Source: Lepeophtheirus salmonis
Lineage: Eukaryota > Arthropoda > Copepoda > Siphonostomatoida > Caligidae
Length of the DNA stretch: 64,000 bases
Assembly: GCF_016086655.4 (NCBI RefSeq)
Contig: NC_052135.2
Location: forward strand, 47,665,671 to 47,729,670
Direction: 5' to 3'
The notes under the pieces were generated by a model. The model was not told where the DNA came from, did not search any database, and saw only the letters and a program-made list of their open reading frames with translations. The position numbers were made by a program, and so were the translations under genes. Below are positions 1 to 12,800 of the stretch, piece by piece (the first letter of the stretch is position 1; the number at the start of each line of letters is the position of its first letter).

Positions 1-319
1 TATGTGTTAGCTATTTTGACAAACTTGTATTTTGTATCTCTATACATATAATGAAAATTGAGTTAAATTTGAGCTTTCTGATTTACTGTAAGAAAACTAC
101 ATAAATTGACGTAATACATATTGTCGCATAATATACAAAATCTGTAAAGTTATAATGATTATTTGATAATTAGCTATATGGAATAATTTCTGAATCTTAA
201 TGTATCTCATATTATTTTATATATCGAAGGTAAAAAACACTTCAATATTTTATTTATTTATTTATAAATAGCACATCTGTAGATGAAATGAATGATGAAT
301 AGAGAATATTCAAACTTAC
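1..319 (-). other. Start of intron 9 of the DPP-like gene
   Basis: This is the AT-rich beginning of the intron after exon 9, running off the window. I see no coding sequence. The missing catalytic exons should lie beyond it. Confidence 0.7.
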
Positions 320-832
320 ACTTGAACGATGAGTGGATACGTCATCAATGATTCATGTTTGACTTCAGGAGGGAGATAGAGCCTAACCGATGCGTTATAA
401 ATAGTCTCAGGTATCTTGACACTAAAAGTTCTGACTATTGGTAAACTCATATTGGCAATTCTTTTTCGCAGGGCATAATTGTCTGTAAGTGTATGAATTA
501 TGGTGTTGTTTTGACTGTAGACAAGAAAGACTTGTGGAGGAGTTTCTGGACCTGAGCACTCCCATACCCAATAGGAGAAATCTTTAGAAAAAATGGCAGA
601 ATTTTTTAGGCAACCGGTTTTGACAGAGCGAGAGGGGAGGATATTATTTTTGGAGTCATGGATGTATCCACGAAGCCAGAGATCCACTTCATGCTCCGGC
701 TCAATTTTCTCTTCAATGCCGCAACAGGTGAGACACAGTGGAGTCTCCAAGGATAATGGACCAGAGGCATCATAGTAAATACGATACACGTGGGAGTGTG
801 TCGGCTCTTCTCTAGGAGAAGATCCAAAATAT
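320..832 (-). CDS. DPP-like gene, coding exon 9: end of propeller and lead-in to hydrolase domain
   Basis: The acceptor TTTGCAG starts the exon and the donor CAAGT|GTAAGT (319) ends it. It encodes 170 codons: YFGSSPREEPTHSHVYRIYY, then PLCLTCCGIEEKIEPE with the disulfide-forming CLxC pattern, SYWVWECSGPETPP, and a final strand RLYLPPEVKHESLMTYPLI. The family continues from here with a V-(Y/F)-x-G-P motif and the catalytic domain, which must be encoded left of position 1. The extra Cys directly after CLTC is unusual. NNTI, NMSL and NASV are potential N-glycosylation sites. Confidence 0.95.
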
Positions 833-3800
833 CTGCAAATGTAAAAAACAAACATTGTGAGCCTAACATGACAAACTCTACGTAAAACCCTTACATATAG
901 TTATTGATTGAATCCCATCCATAAATAGACGTTACATCGTAGCGACCAATGGTGAGCGGTTCTTTAATAGATGAATTTCCATAACTAACCCTCATTATTT
1001 GTCGGAAAAAGCCAACATGGCCATCCATCACTAGAGCTTTCAGCAAAAATTCGGTATCTGGAGGACGATTTGAATAGTGTAAAGAGGAAATCATGTTGGA
1101 CCAACCCGTTTCTGTTGATTCCCGATATACCTAAGCAAATAGAAAATATATTCATATATTTCTCTCATAATTTGCCTTTTATTTACGAAAAATAATTAGC
1201 TTAGCCCCTTAGACACAAATGCTTAAAGAATTACTTGTTCGAAAAAATAATTTGTCTCTCTGGTTACATTGATAGTTTTTATAATCCTAATAAAGTGTAT
1301 GAATGGAAATATGACACAAAATTATAACTTTTGTTTGTTTCCGGACTCCAATGATCTCTCAATGATTACTTTTGAGTAAAATTTAATTGCAATTTAAAAA
1401 GAATATAATTGTTTTATAAAGTGTGCCGGACAAAGAACGAAATTGATAACCCAGTAGGCTAAAGAGCAAGAAACCCCATAAGTCTCAGCTTCATCGAGTA
1501 GCATAGTCTTGTATCGACATGAGTCGTTAAAGATAGATTCGAATTGATAAATTTGAAAAAGAAAAAACGGAAGAAATAACCAATTTCATAGTTTCAAAAC
1601 AATCTAAACATTTAAGGTGGATTACCAAAATCTATAAAGCATGTACACCTCAGGATATCGTCTTAAACGAAAACTTTGATAATAAAGGTTTAACTATCGT
1701 GGAAATTGCATCTTGACAATAGAAATGAATATAAATAAATGGATTTTGTTGGGATTTTACGCTCAAAGATTCCGTATGAAGTAAAAAATAAATTATTTGT
1801 CAATTAAAAAAAAAAAAAAATATTTACATATATTTAAGAATATGTGTATTATTATATATATAATAAATATCTTGTTTTATTAAAATAAAAAAACACTGTT
1901 GGCATCAAAAACAGAAATTTCTGACCATAACCTTTTACACCTGTATGTGACTAATTCATCACAATATTAATAAGTACAAATAAAGAAAAGAGATTAGAAA
2001 AAGAACAACTTGGCATATTAAATGTTATGGTTACGTTTTAAGTTAGCAGAAAAGTGCGCCATTTTTCGGTTACAATAAAAACTTTGGTGGTGCATCGTGG
2101 ATTTCGGTTCTCTTCTACATGTTTGTTATGTTGAAGGATGAAAAAAATTCCAGGTTAGCTAAGTAGTTGTAAATAAACATTTATGTTTATAAAAATAGTA
2201 TGATCATATTTATGTCACTAAAATACATTATAAGTTGAAAATTAAGGCAAATAAATTAGTTATTATCCGTGTTACTTTTTAGCCTATCCATGATACCACC
2301 AACTAACCATTTTTACTTTTATGAATTTGTCTTTTTCCAGATTTACGAAAAAAAAACCGTGATATAATTATTTTCTATATACACCCTAATATTCATGTTT
2401 AAATAATTTAATTAAAATATTTTCATTTAAAAATTAATTCGGGGAATAAAGGCAAAAATATCATTGTATCGGTTGGAGCCATTTGTAATTTTGAGTATAC
2501 CGAACAAGATCACTTTTTTAAAAGAATACTGGCACTGACCAGTCTCAAAGAAAAATATTGTCTAGATCGGTGCTTAAGAAAATTTTGGTCGGGATAGGTC
2601 TCATTTAAAATTTGCAACGGAATTATTCTTTCTAAATGAGTTGTTGATTATGCAATATATTAAAAAATTGTGAACATTGGTACAATAATCTCATATGAAT
2701 TCAAATTTTTTCATAAATCATATTTGCACAACGTTCAAATCAAGATAGGGGAAAAATATATTCATAAATTGAGAGCAAAAAAAGAAGCCATATTTTAAGA
2801 CCAAAAAATTAATTCTACAATTTAAAAATGATAAAATTTTGATGTAGGCTATGAAATCACGGTCTGAATAAAAATATTGGTTCAAATTGGTCTAAAAAAA
2901 TAGTTGAGACCAAACCTGAAATAAATTTAGTCTTGGATTGAGTTTCATTACTAATATTTACCTACATAAGGACAAATAAAGTTTTTGCTTTAAAAAAAAA
3001 TCAAATCACGGAGAGCAAACATTTCAAATCTTTATGTAACATCCTTTTACAAACATTTACTTAATGTGTGGGTACTTTTTGAGCCTTGCGTGTGTATGTA
3101 GAGATCAAAGTTTCATAATTTATATTTTTACAATTTATATTTTATTTGTATACAGCGAGCGGGGATCAAGTTGTCGCCTACTTTAAACCTTGATAACTTG
3201 AAGACGACATTATCAAATAAAAAACCGGTTACCAAATAGGAAAGCTATTCTCGTCAGCTGACGATACTTAGTTCAGTTAGCATCATGCTGTCATCATATG
3301 AGGAGATAAAGAGCTATAAGTGGAACCAGGAGCTTTCGAGGTCCGCTGTAGTCATGGCATTGATTGATAATGGAGGTAAAATCTCCGATTCAACGATTGC
3401 TTCAACCTTTACAGAATTTACAGACTGTTCAGCGTATCCGTAAGAAGCTAGAGAACACCTGGGATGTTGATGCCACCATAAAGAGGGCACCCAAGGAGGA
3501 GGGCGCCGACAGGAAGGTCAGGGACACCGACTTTGTCGACAAGGTGAAGAAGATGTTTGAGGATGACCCTACCAGGTCCATGAAGGCCATGGCGAGGGAT
3601 CTGGGCTGCCATGAGAAAACAATAAGGGACTGTGTATCTGAGGATTTAAGGTGCAGGAGCTACAAAATGCAGGTGGGCCAGACCTTGACCCAGAAGGCAA
3701 AGGACAACATGCTGATGAAGTCAACAAAATTGCTCAACAAGCTCAAGCACCCAAAGCAGCCCGGGATGCTGTGGTTTTTCTCTGATGAAAAGAATTTATG

Positions 3801-6800
3801 TCAAGATCAGAAGGTCAACAAGCAGAAGAACAGGTGGATAGCCACCTGCACCAGCTATGTGAGGAAGGTAATGAAGACCAAGTTCCCTGCAATGGTCATA
3901 GTGTTCGGGGTGGTCAGCAGTGAAGGTCATGTTATGCCCCCCCACATGTTTGAAACGGGTCTAAAGGTCAATACAGAGGTCTACGTGGATGCTATGGAGA
4001 AGGTGGTTCTACCCTGGATCCGAGGGGTGGCCGGAGACAGGCCCTGAATGTGGCAACAGGACTCATCACCCTGCCATGTGTCTAAAATCTCCATGCAGTG
4101 GTTAATCGAGAACTGTTATGACGTCGTTACCAAGGATTTGTGGCCTCCTAACTCTCCTGACCTTAATCCTTTGAACTATTTTGTCTGGGCTATGTAGAGA
4201 GACATACTAACAGACATCCCCATAGCACCAAGGCCAGCCTGATGGACTCCATCAAGGAGGTATTCGGCAACATGGACAATGAGATGGTCAGAAGAGCCTG
4301 CGGCCGGTTCAGAGGCCGTATTGAGGCCGTTATTGATACAAACGGTGATTATAATCACCGTGACCGTTGAATGAATGGCTACTCTATACCTATATGCTCG
4401 TCATAGTTTTGATTTTCAATAAAAAAGTTAAAAATTGTATATTTTGTGTTGTTTTTTGTAGAAAAATATTTTGGCGACAATTTGATCCCCGCTCTTTGTA
4501 AACTGGTTGTTTCTTGGGATTATAAAATAGTATTTTTTGATGTTTTACAAGACCTATAAAAAAGTTTCGAAATCAATTAATCAATCTATATTTTAATCAT
4601 CGATATTTGATTTATTTCCTACAAAAATTGTTCCCAAAAGCTTATTAAAAAAATTTACTAACAAATTTGGACGATGCGATAACTTTTGAAAGTTTGTCAT
4701 CCTATATAAATTTTTTTTGTTCATAGTATCGATGTAAGTTAATATAGCTTTAATCTGTAATATATATTTTTTAAATTAGTGATAATTTTTTGTCAAAACT
4801 ATAAAAAAATAATGTAAAGTTTATCAGACTGTTACGGGATTCGTAATATTTATTTTTAAACTCAACTATAATCTTCTCTGCTGTAAGATAACATTTAAAA
4901 GTTTTTTTATGTTTTTGCCCTCTTTTGTAGTTTGATCCAACTTTTCAGTAAGAAAAAAAATCAATATTCTATACAAATTTCATGGCTTAACTATCAATAT
5001 TTGGAAATTATTTTTTTATTTAAAATAAATTCATAACTTAAAATCGATAAATTAATACTTTAAAAAAATTATATAGCACTTCTGAACTAGACATTTTATA
5101 ATGAGACATTCTTTTGTTAAACAAAACTTTTAAAGTGTCATGGTTTTTACTTTTAAATTAATTTCTATAATAATAATTATTTTTTTTCATACTCAAAATT
5201 TGTCTCAAACCTATAAAAAGGATAAAATTACAAATATATTTATTTTTCAAAAACCAGATATTTTACAAAAAACTAATTACTATAGGTTCGTTATCTATTC
5301 GTGAAGTAATACTACAATTAAATACTAAATTTAAAGGATTTTAATTAAGTAAATTTGTGTTTACTTGTGTAATTTATTATATCTGAAATAATAAATCTAA
5401 TACAAACTTACAAAGTTTAATATTCCTTTCTCCAATTATTATTTCAGATTATGAGTTCAGTTCACAGCTATAAGATATAAAGGTCACTGAATTTTCAACA
5501 TGTTAAATGATGTTTATTGTATGATATGCAACAACCAATTTTATATTGATAAAGTACCCATTTTAACGTTGGTTGTTCAAATTTCCCCAGGGAAGTACTT
5601 GTGTTAGTATTATATAGAAATTTACGGTGTGTTAAAGTAGAATGAGGGATTTGTAATGTTGCATATAGGATTTTTTGTGATCTCCAATAGATGATATCAT
5701 GGTTCAGTAAAAAAAATCATTATCTAATAAATGGGATATTAAAAAATTTCTTGAGATGTATGGAAGTCATTCAATAAATTGAGAGAGGATATTGGTGTTA
5801 TCAAAAATAGATAATATAATATGTATAATCAGAAAAATCCAACCTCAATGATTTATCTTTTTGTGTGTGCATGGTTATATCTGATGTAGATAAGACAATC
5901 ATGTCATTTGCAATTCTTTTAGATTCTTTATCTATCCTATATACGTGTGAATTTTTCGTTTCTACTAATCATTTATTATGTAAAAAAATAAATACAAAAA
6001 TCGACTTTTATAACCATACATGATAGTTTTTGTGAGCAATTAATGTGTTAAAAAAAGAGAGAGCTTTTTTTTATTGTAGATACCGTTATAAATTATTCTA
6101 TATTAGGTTTTCATTGAAAAGTATTCAGTATTTAGAATTGTATACAACATACTTTCAAATTTTAATTGTACAGTTTTTATGATAAAACAATAATAGTATA
6201 TAAAATTATAATTAATCGTGATGATATAAATAACTATTTATAAAGTTTTTACATAAAGAGTGTCTCCAAAAAATATTGTTTCCTTTTCAAAATCACACAC
6301 AGCACAATAGAGATCGAAAAAATAGATGTTGTACAATGTGCAATAAATATTTTATCTCAATTTTTGCTTTAAAAGTTATTTTATGGCTAAAAATATAATT
6401 TTAAATGTCAAACAATAACAATAAAAAATTAGTTAGTATTAATGACAGTCATTCATTTACATGTTTATTGTATTTTCAGTATTAATATTTTCGGTGACAA
6501 TGTGATCGGTATAATTTCATAAAATTTCTTTTGGGAAGTTTCAATTGCGTTGCTTAATAGCTCAGATTAATACAGTATTATATGAGAGTGTATTTTAAGA
6601 CTCAAAAACAAATATACACGATAGGAAAACGTACTTATGCATCAACACAATGACATTTAGTGTTGCTATAGGTTATTAAAGCTTGTTTACTGATGCTATT
6701 GAGTTTATTAGTAATGATCTTATTCTTAATTATATATATTTATGTCTTTCAAAATAATGAAGATGTGATGAAGTATATTTGGTCTGATTTGAATGGTATA

Positions 6801-9800
6801 TCACGATATTAGGATTTGACTGCAATTACCAGGAATTAAGATGCAAACATATTTTATGACGTCGAAATGATACTTAACATAAAATAATCAAACTAAAGTG
6901 ATCCCCGCCCAAAATAGTTTCGCTGAAAAAACGCGCACCAAAAATGAGTGGCTACGAGTTTTAGTATGTGATGTAAAATTTAATTAATAATGGAGCATAA
7001 GTTTTGGCCTCGATGCTGAATATTGAGGTGACTGCTTTGAAATATTATTGCAAAAAAGCAATATGATTATTATTGTTCCTTTTTTGAAAAATATGTGATT
7101 AACATCATATTTAATGCTTATTAATACTTGTGTAATTATGGAATGCCAATGGAACAATTTTAATACGATTTCATGTTACAAATGAAAAAAAAATTATTTG
7201 ACATTTGTATTGTAAGGAACAACCATCACTTTGCGAACAAACATGTCAATTATTTTGTGCTAATAAGTGAAATATTACTATATTATAAAATATTGTATAG
7301 AAAGTTTTCATGTAATACCTTCATTATGAAAGTCGCCAAATTTGAAAACAATCACAGGTAAATTTTATTATTTAAAGAAATTTACACAAATATATTCAAA
7401 AGTACATTTTTTTTCTTCATTTTAGAGTAATTAACTGATGGAAGTTACTCACGTATTTTTTTTTTTTTGAAAATTGTTTAATTTCGCATAATAAATAAGT
7501 ACATAAAAATATGGGTCGCTTTCAGTTTATTATACAATTTGTAACGTTAGTGAAAATAATCTGTTTATACAAATAGCTATAATTAACTGACTTTTTTTAG
7601 GAGGGAATCCCCATAAAACGTAAATCCCAGTAATTTTATTACCATTATGTTACTGTTGTTATGATATTAGTATTTTCTACAGGTTTCGGCACCAAAATTA
7701 GTCTCGGGGTTTCAACTATAAATATATACTCTTAACTAACGGTGTCATTTATAATAATTCTCGTGTACATACCGATGTTTCTGCCTGATTTTAATTTAAA
7801 TAAAAGGGGAGAATATTATCTCAATAGTTTCCCTACCTACTTTGATTAATGAAGAATAGTTTTTGCATAATAAATTTGGGTAGTTACATTACCGTTGGTA
7901 CAACTTTTTATGACGTAATAACAGTGTAAGTCTCAAGAAAAATTTCCGAATAAATTTTTCTGCCATCTATTAATAGTTTTAAAAACTTTGACCTTGAGTT
8001 CAAATAAGACTAGAAACAAGTATTTTAGTTTCTCAATCTATGGCTGTAGAGGCGTCTTTATAAGACATGAATAATTATGTGCCTTTATGCATTTTAAAGA
8101 CTTCGTGCCTCTGCTGAGCCAAGATCTCAAACCCCTTGACTATTCTTTCTATGCACACGTGGAGTCCCAGGCCTATACGACACGTTACAAAAATACCCAC
8201 CTCTTGATCAACAATCCATCAACAAGGTATGGGCCTTCATGAGTGCTGAGTACATCCAGAGGATCTGAAGCAGCTTTCGCCACCTCCTTGAGCTCACCAT
8301 CAACTTTGAAGTCGGATAATTTGACTAAAACATGTTCTTTGGGTTTACATTAATAATAAATAGTAATAAACATATTTCCTACTTCAACCCAGGATCCAGC
8401 CATGGATTGCAATACTTCGTGTGTTAAAATGTGTAAATAATAAGGTTGGCCTGGTATGTGCAGTAGGGGGGCAAATTATATAATAGTGTGTCATAAGGGG
8501 TGGCTGGATGTTTTTTTTATGGGAGTTGGAAGGTTAATGTCGTGTTAGGATTTTTCTTTTGGGAGAGGAGAGTTGGGTTTTTTCATAATTTTGGCAGAAT
8601 GTTATTTTTTTATAAAAGCGATTTTTTCTTGTATAAAACGAAAATTTTTATATCACGATAAGAATACAAAATTCGTTGAGCTAACAACCCCTATGGTTCT
8701 AGAGCCACTGATGTACTCTTTATGTAGAATCTATATATATGTCTTACCTCTTTACAGCGCCAATTGCTCATTTCCTCACAGTGAGCAATGATGGAAACAT
8801 TTTGATGTCGATTGATCCATGAACTTGATATAATGTGGTTATCAACCCAAGTCATCCAGACCACATAATGATCTCTGAAAAGAGGAGATAAATCTATGTG
8901 CATATTTATTTCTTTGTATATATTATTTTATTCACTCTTTTCTCTCATGAAAAACAATTCCTATTTCCAAAAAAAAAAAAAAAATGAAAGAAATTAGCAA
9001 ATATTTCATTTATCTAGTTATGTTTGTTCTCTGACAATTGAACAAAAAGCTATTGTTGTTGCATGAATTGAACGAGTTCTTTATAATACATAATATACAA
9101 TATATTTCCATACATAAATTATAAGAAAATGTGTAATTGATAATATTACAAATTTACATAATAAATGAGAACCTTGACAAGCATAAAGTCTCTCTTTTAT
9201 TACTATTGAAATATAACTACTTCGATGATCTTTTGGCACCTTCTCCAATGTAATATATAACAGAAAATATTTTATAAAAAAAAATATATACACATAAAGA
9301 AATATTTATTGTTTAATGACAGCAATGTTAAATTTTTTTATGCATCTTAAAATTTTCTGTGAATCCAATTTCGTACATATCATTACATTAAAATGAATTT
9401 TCTATAATAGAAAGGAATCAAAATGCAAATTTATATGATGCAAAAAAATTATCTATTAAAATAGGGTAATCAAAGATCGATCAAATGTAATCGACCAGAA
9501 ATATAAAAAAATATGTGTACACATTAGCGCTTGACCAGTGACGCAAAAACGAGAGAAATACTTCATAAAATTAACAACATTGAAAAATTGTGTGATTTTG
9601 ATAGCATTGACAATATGTGAAGTTTATTTTTATAAAACTGGTCCCATTTATGAACTGGATTTTGACACAACTATATTAATATATATACTTTTTTTTGGGT
9701 GTATACCATCTATTTTCTGAGAAAAAAACGATTATCGATTAAGTAAATGATTTAAAATAATTCACTCTTCAAATCCCAATAAAGTAATCCTACAAAAGTT

Positions 9801-12800
9801 CAAACATCGCTGTAGCAATTACTTTGGTAAAATTGTTCTTATCACATAAAATTAACTTGATAAACTTAACACTAGATGGACAGAGAGGTCATTTTGACCC
9901 ATTTTTATTTTAGATTTTTGAATAAAGTCTACAAATTTGGGTTTAAATTCATTGAAAAATCTTGACTTTTATTTTAAAATTTTTAAAATTATAGGACAAA
10001 ATTTTGAAAGCAATAAACCCATTAATTAATTAAATATTCACTGTTCTACCTCGACAGACTGAATGGTAAAATTGACCCATAGTAAGAGAAACCTATTTCA
10101 TGCTTTAATTTATCTCACAAACAAGTAAAAGAATATTAGCTAGTGTTCTAAACAAGTTAATACTGAGTAAAGTACTTATGCGTTTACTTAAGTAAATTAG
10201 TTTGTAACAAAGTTAATAGAAATTCTATAAAATTGAAACTTTTTTTGATTCCCGAAAAATTGAAAATTTTCTTGCTTCTACACGTGATGATAATTCTGAT
10301 TGAGGCACAGAGGCTGAAGCAAGGATCAAACTGAATAATTCAACTTGGACTGTAAAGAGGAAGGAAATATAACATATGTTTGCAATAATGTACTCTAGAA
10401 AACAGCCTTATAGGAAAAGGACAACCACTGTACAGTCTTTGGTCCAAAATTTGAGGACCCCCTTTTTTTAAAAAGAGATAGATGTAAGGAGCTTCTTCAG
10501 TTTTACGTTTCGATTTAAAATCGTCTTGAAGTCAACGAATTCAAACGGATAAATTTGCCCTTTTTTACTGAAATATGGTACAGATTTATAGATAATTGTC
10601 AACCCTGTTATCATGCCGGAGAGGATATCACTATCGATGAACAACTATTTCTCACTAAAATAAAATGTACGTTTATCCAGTACATGGCAAACAAACCAGA
10701 TAAGTTTGATGTTAAATTTTGGCTTGTTGTTGACTCAAAATCGCATAATCTTCTCAAAGGATTTCCATATTTGGGAAAAAATATTCATCGCCCTCAGAAT
10801 AAAAGTTTGTCGGTGTATGTTGTTAGGTTAGTTGATCCTTTCCTGAATAAGGGACGAAATATCACATGTAATAACTTTTTTACATCAGTAAAACTCGCTG
10901 AATCATTATTGTTAAAGAAGACAAGTATAGTTGGTACCATGAATCGAATTTGCCAAGAAGTACTGAAAAGCATAAAACTACCTCTGTATTCTACCATTTT
11001 ATTTTAAAAAAAAGACAACATGACCCTTACAGTGTATCAAGAAAAACCCTCTAAAAATGTTCTAATTCTAAGGAATGTTTACAAAAACCTAGAAATTACC
11101 GATACTAGGAATAAATAACCTAATTTAGTAGTCTATTATAGTAAAACAAAATCTGGTGTGGATATTGTTGATCAAATGGCAAGGCTATACACAACAAAAG
11201 TTAGTTCCAGACGTTGGCCTTTGCAAGTATTTTATAACTTGCTCGATTTTGCAATTATAAATAGAATGATTATGTATCGTGAAGTAACTGGGTCAAACAT
11301 AAGCAAAAGGGAATTTTTAGTGGTTTTTAATAGAGGAATTGATCTCCTATAATAGAAGTCAAGAAGAACATTTAGAATTCCCTTTTGACAAAAATTTTTT
11401 GCGAGAAACCAATGAGTTATCTGGAAATCGGAAAAGAAAAGCGTGCCAAATAAGATGATGTAGTTTAAATAAAATAAATAATATATGCTATATTTGTAAA
11501 AAGTACGTATGTGGTAAATCTACAAAAGCTCGTTATATGTAAAAATTGTTAAATTGTGGACAATACCATATTGAAATAAATAAATAGATACACTACTTAT
11601 CATTGATCACTTATCAAGAATAATAATAAAACACCAAAACAAGTCTATGTGTCTAAATGACCTCTCCGTCGTTGAAGGAGTGTATCATTATACTTAATTT
11701 CTTCCATTTTTTAATTTTTTTGGCTCTTGATACTCAAATAATTTCCCTAAAATTCGGAAAATTAATAATATACCTTCAATCAGAGTTTTTCAAAGTGCTC
11801 CGTGCAGAGCATCAGGACTCCATGAGTATTTTTGTTAAATTTATTTAGATTCTTATACGGCCAAATTAAATAAATATCATATAATAGGTATAAATTTCAA
11901 ATATTACCACAAACTAGATGGGGTGCTTTAATAAAAAAAATCAAAATTAGTAAATACTATGGGACGTTACTGTAAAGCATTTTCATGTAACGTCAGTATT
12001 ATTGATGTCAACCATTCTGGCGCCCTAAACAACCAGGTTTTTATAGTAATGAAAACCCTTCTTTACATTATTATTAAGAAAAATAGTGAACTATCGAATT
12101 TCAAAACGGGAGCAAAAACTAAAATGACTTAAAAACCTTACTCTCTATCAGGAATATATTCCTCTATTGCCAGGTTTTATTATGTATCAGACTTAAAATT
12201 GTATAAAAACATGTTATTACATCGTTGTAGAATGTTACTTCTATACTTTATATAATGTATAAATGATTACCATGGAAATAATAAGAAACTTTTCTCAAAA
12301 TATCTCTATATGAAATTTCAGTAAATATTAGTATGATTTTATTCAAATATCACTGTTTATCATTGGCATCAAATAGTATGTGCTAAGTTTTTTTAAAATT
12401 CATAAATCCATTTGATAGAGTTTAATCAAGATTGCTGGCAAAAAAGTTGTAGCATAGGATAAAGTTTATTTTCCTAAAGCCGTTTAAAGCTTCTTGACCA
12501 TAGCTTGTTTAGTTCAATACATAAAATGTCATTTTCTTTGGTTTTTTATCTACAAAAACAAATGAGAACGAGAAAAAGGTCACTATATTTCATATCATAA
12601 GTAAGATTTATTTTTATGTTCAACTTGTTGTGCTTGATAATGATCATTACATAATAAGCAGATAAGGTCCCTCTATTCTCAATTTTACATGTAATATGTA
12701 CATAATTGTAATTTGGCTGGTAGATATATTTGGATCAAAAATACTCTTTCATATTTATTTCAAGCATTTTTGATTAACCTATTTTTAGGTCCAATGATTT

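Larger units (their letters stand above)
1131..8747 (-). other. Intron 7 of the DPP-like gene (7.6 kb, between coding exons 7 and 8)
   Basis: It has a GTAAGAC donor at 8747 and a TTAG acceptor at 1131. Contents: the mariner-like element at 3153-4498, a transposase tail at about 8090-8326, and a low-copy-looking block at about 2460-2960 with repeated accept/retain words such as GACCA and GGTCT. The rest is AT-rich sequence without recognisable genes. An open frame at 7173-7361 has AT-driven composition and no visible family resemblance. Confidence 0.8.

Noticed and set aside
593..775. Plus-strand open frame opposite exon 9
   Set aside because: It is a shadow of the conserved minus-strand peptidase exon.
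606..869. Second minus-strand frame over exon 9
   Set aside because: Another frame of the same exon; the text has no family resemblance.
6485..6925. Sequences resembling the 3153-4498 mariner end (GACAATGTGATCGG, GTGATCCCCGCCC)
   Set aside because: Both are in the same orientation and share only about 10 bases, so they do not form an inverted pair. One might be a solo end, but the support is too thin.
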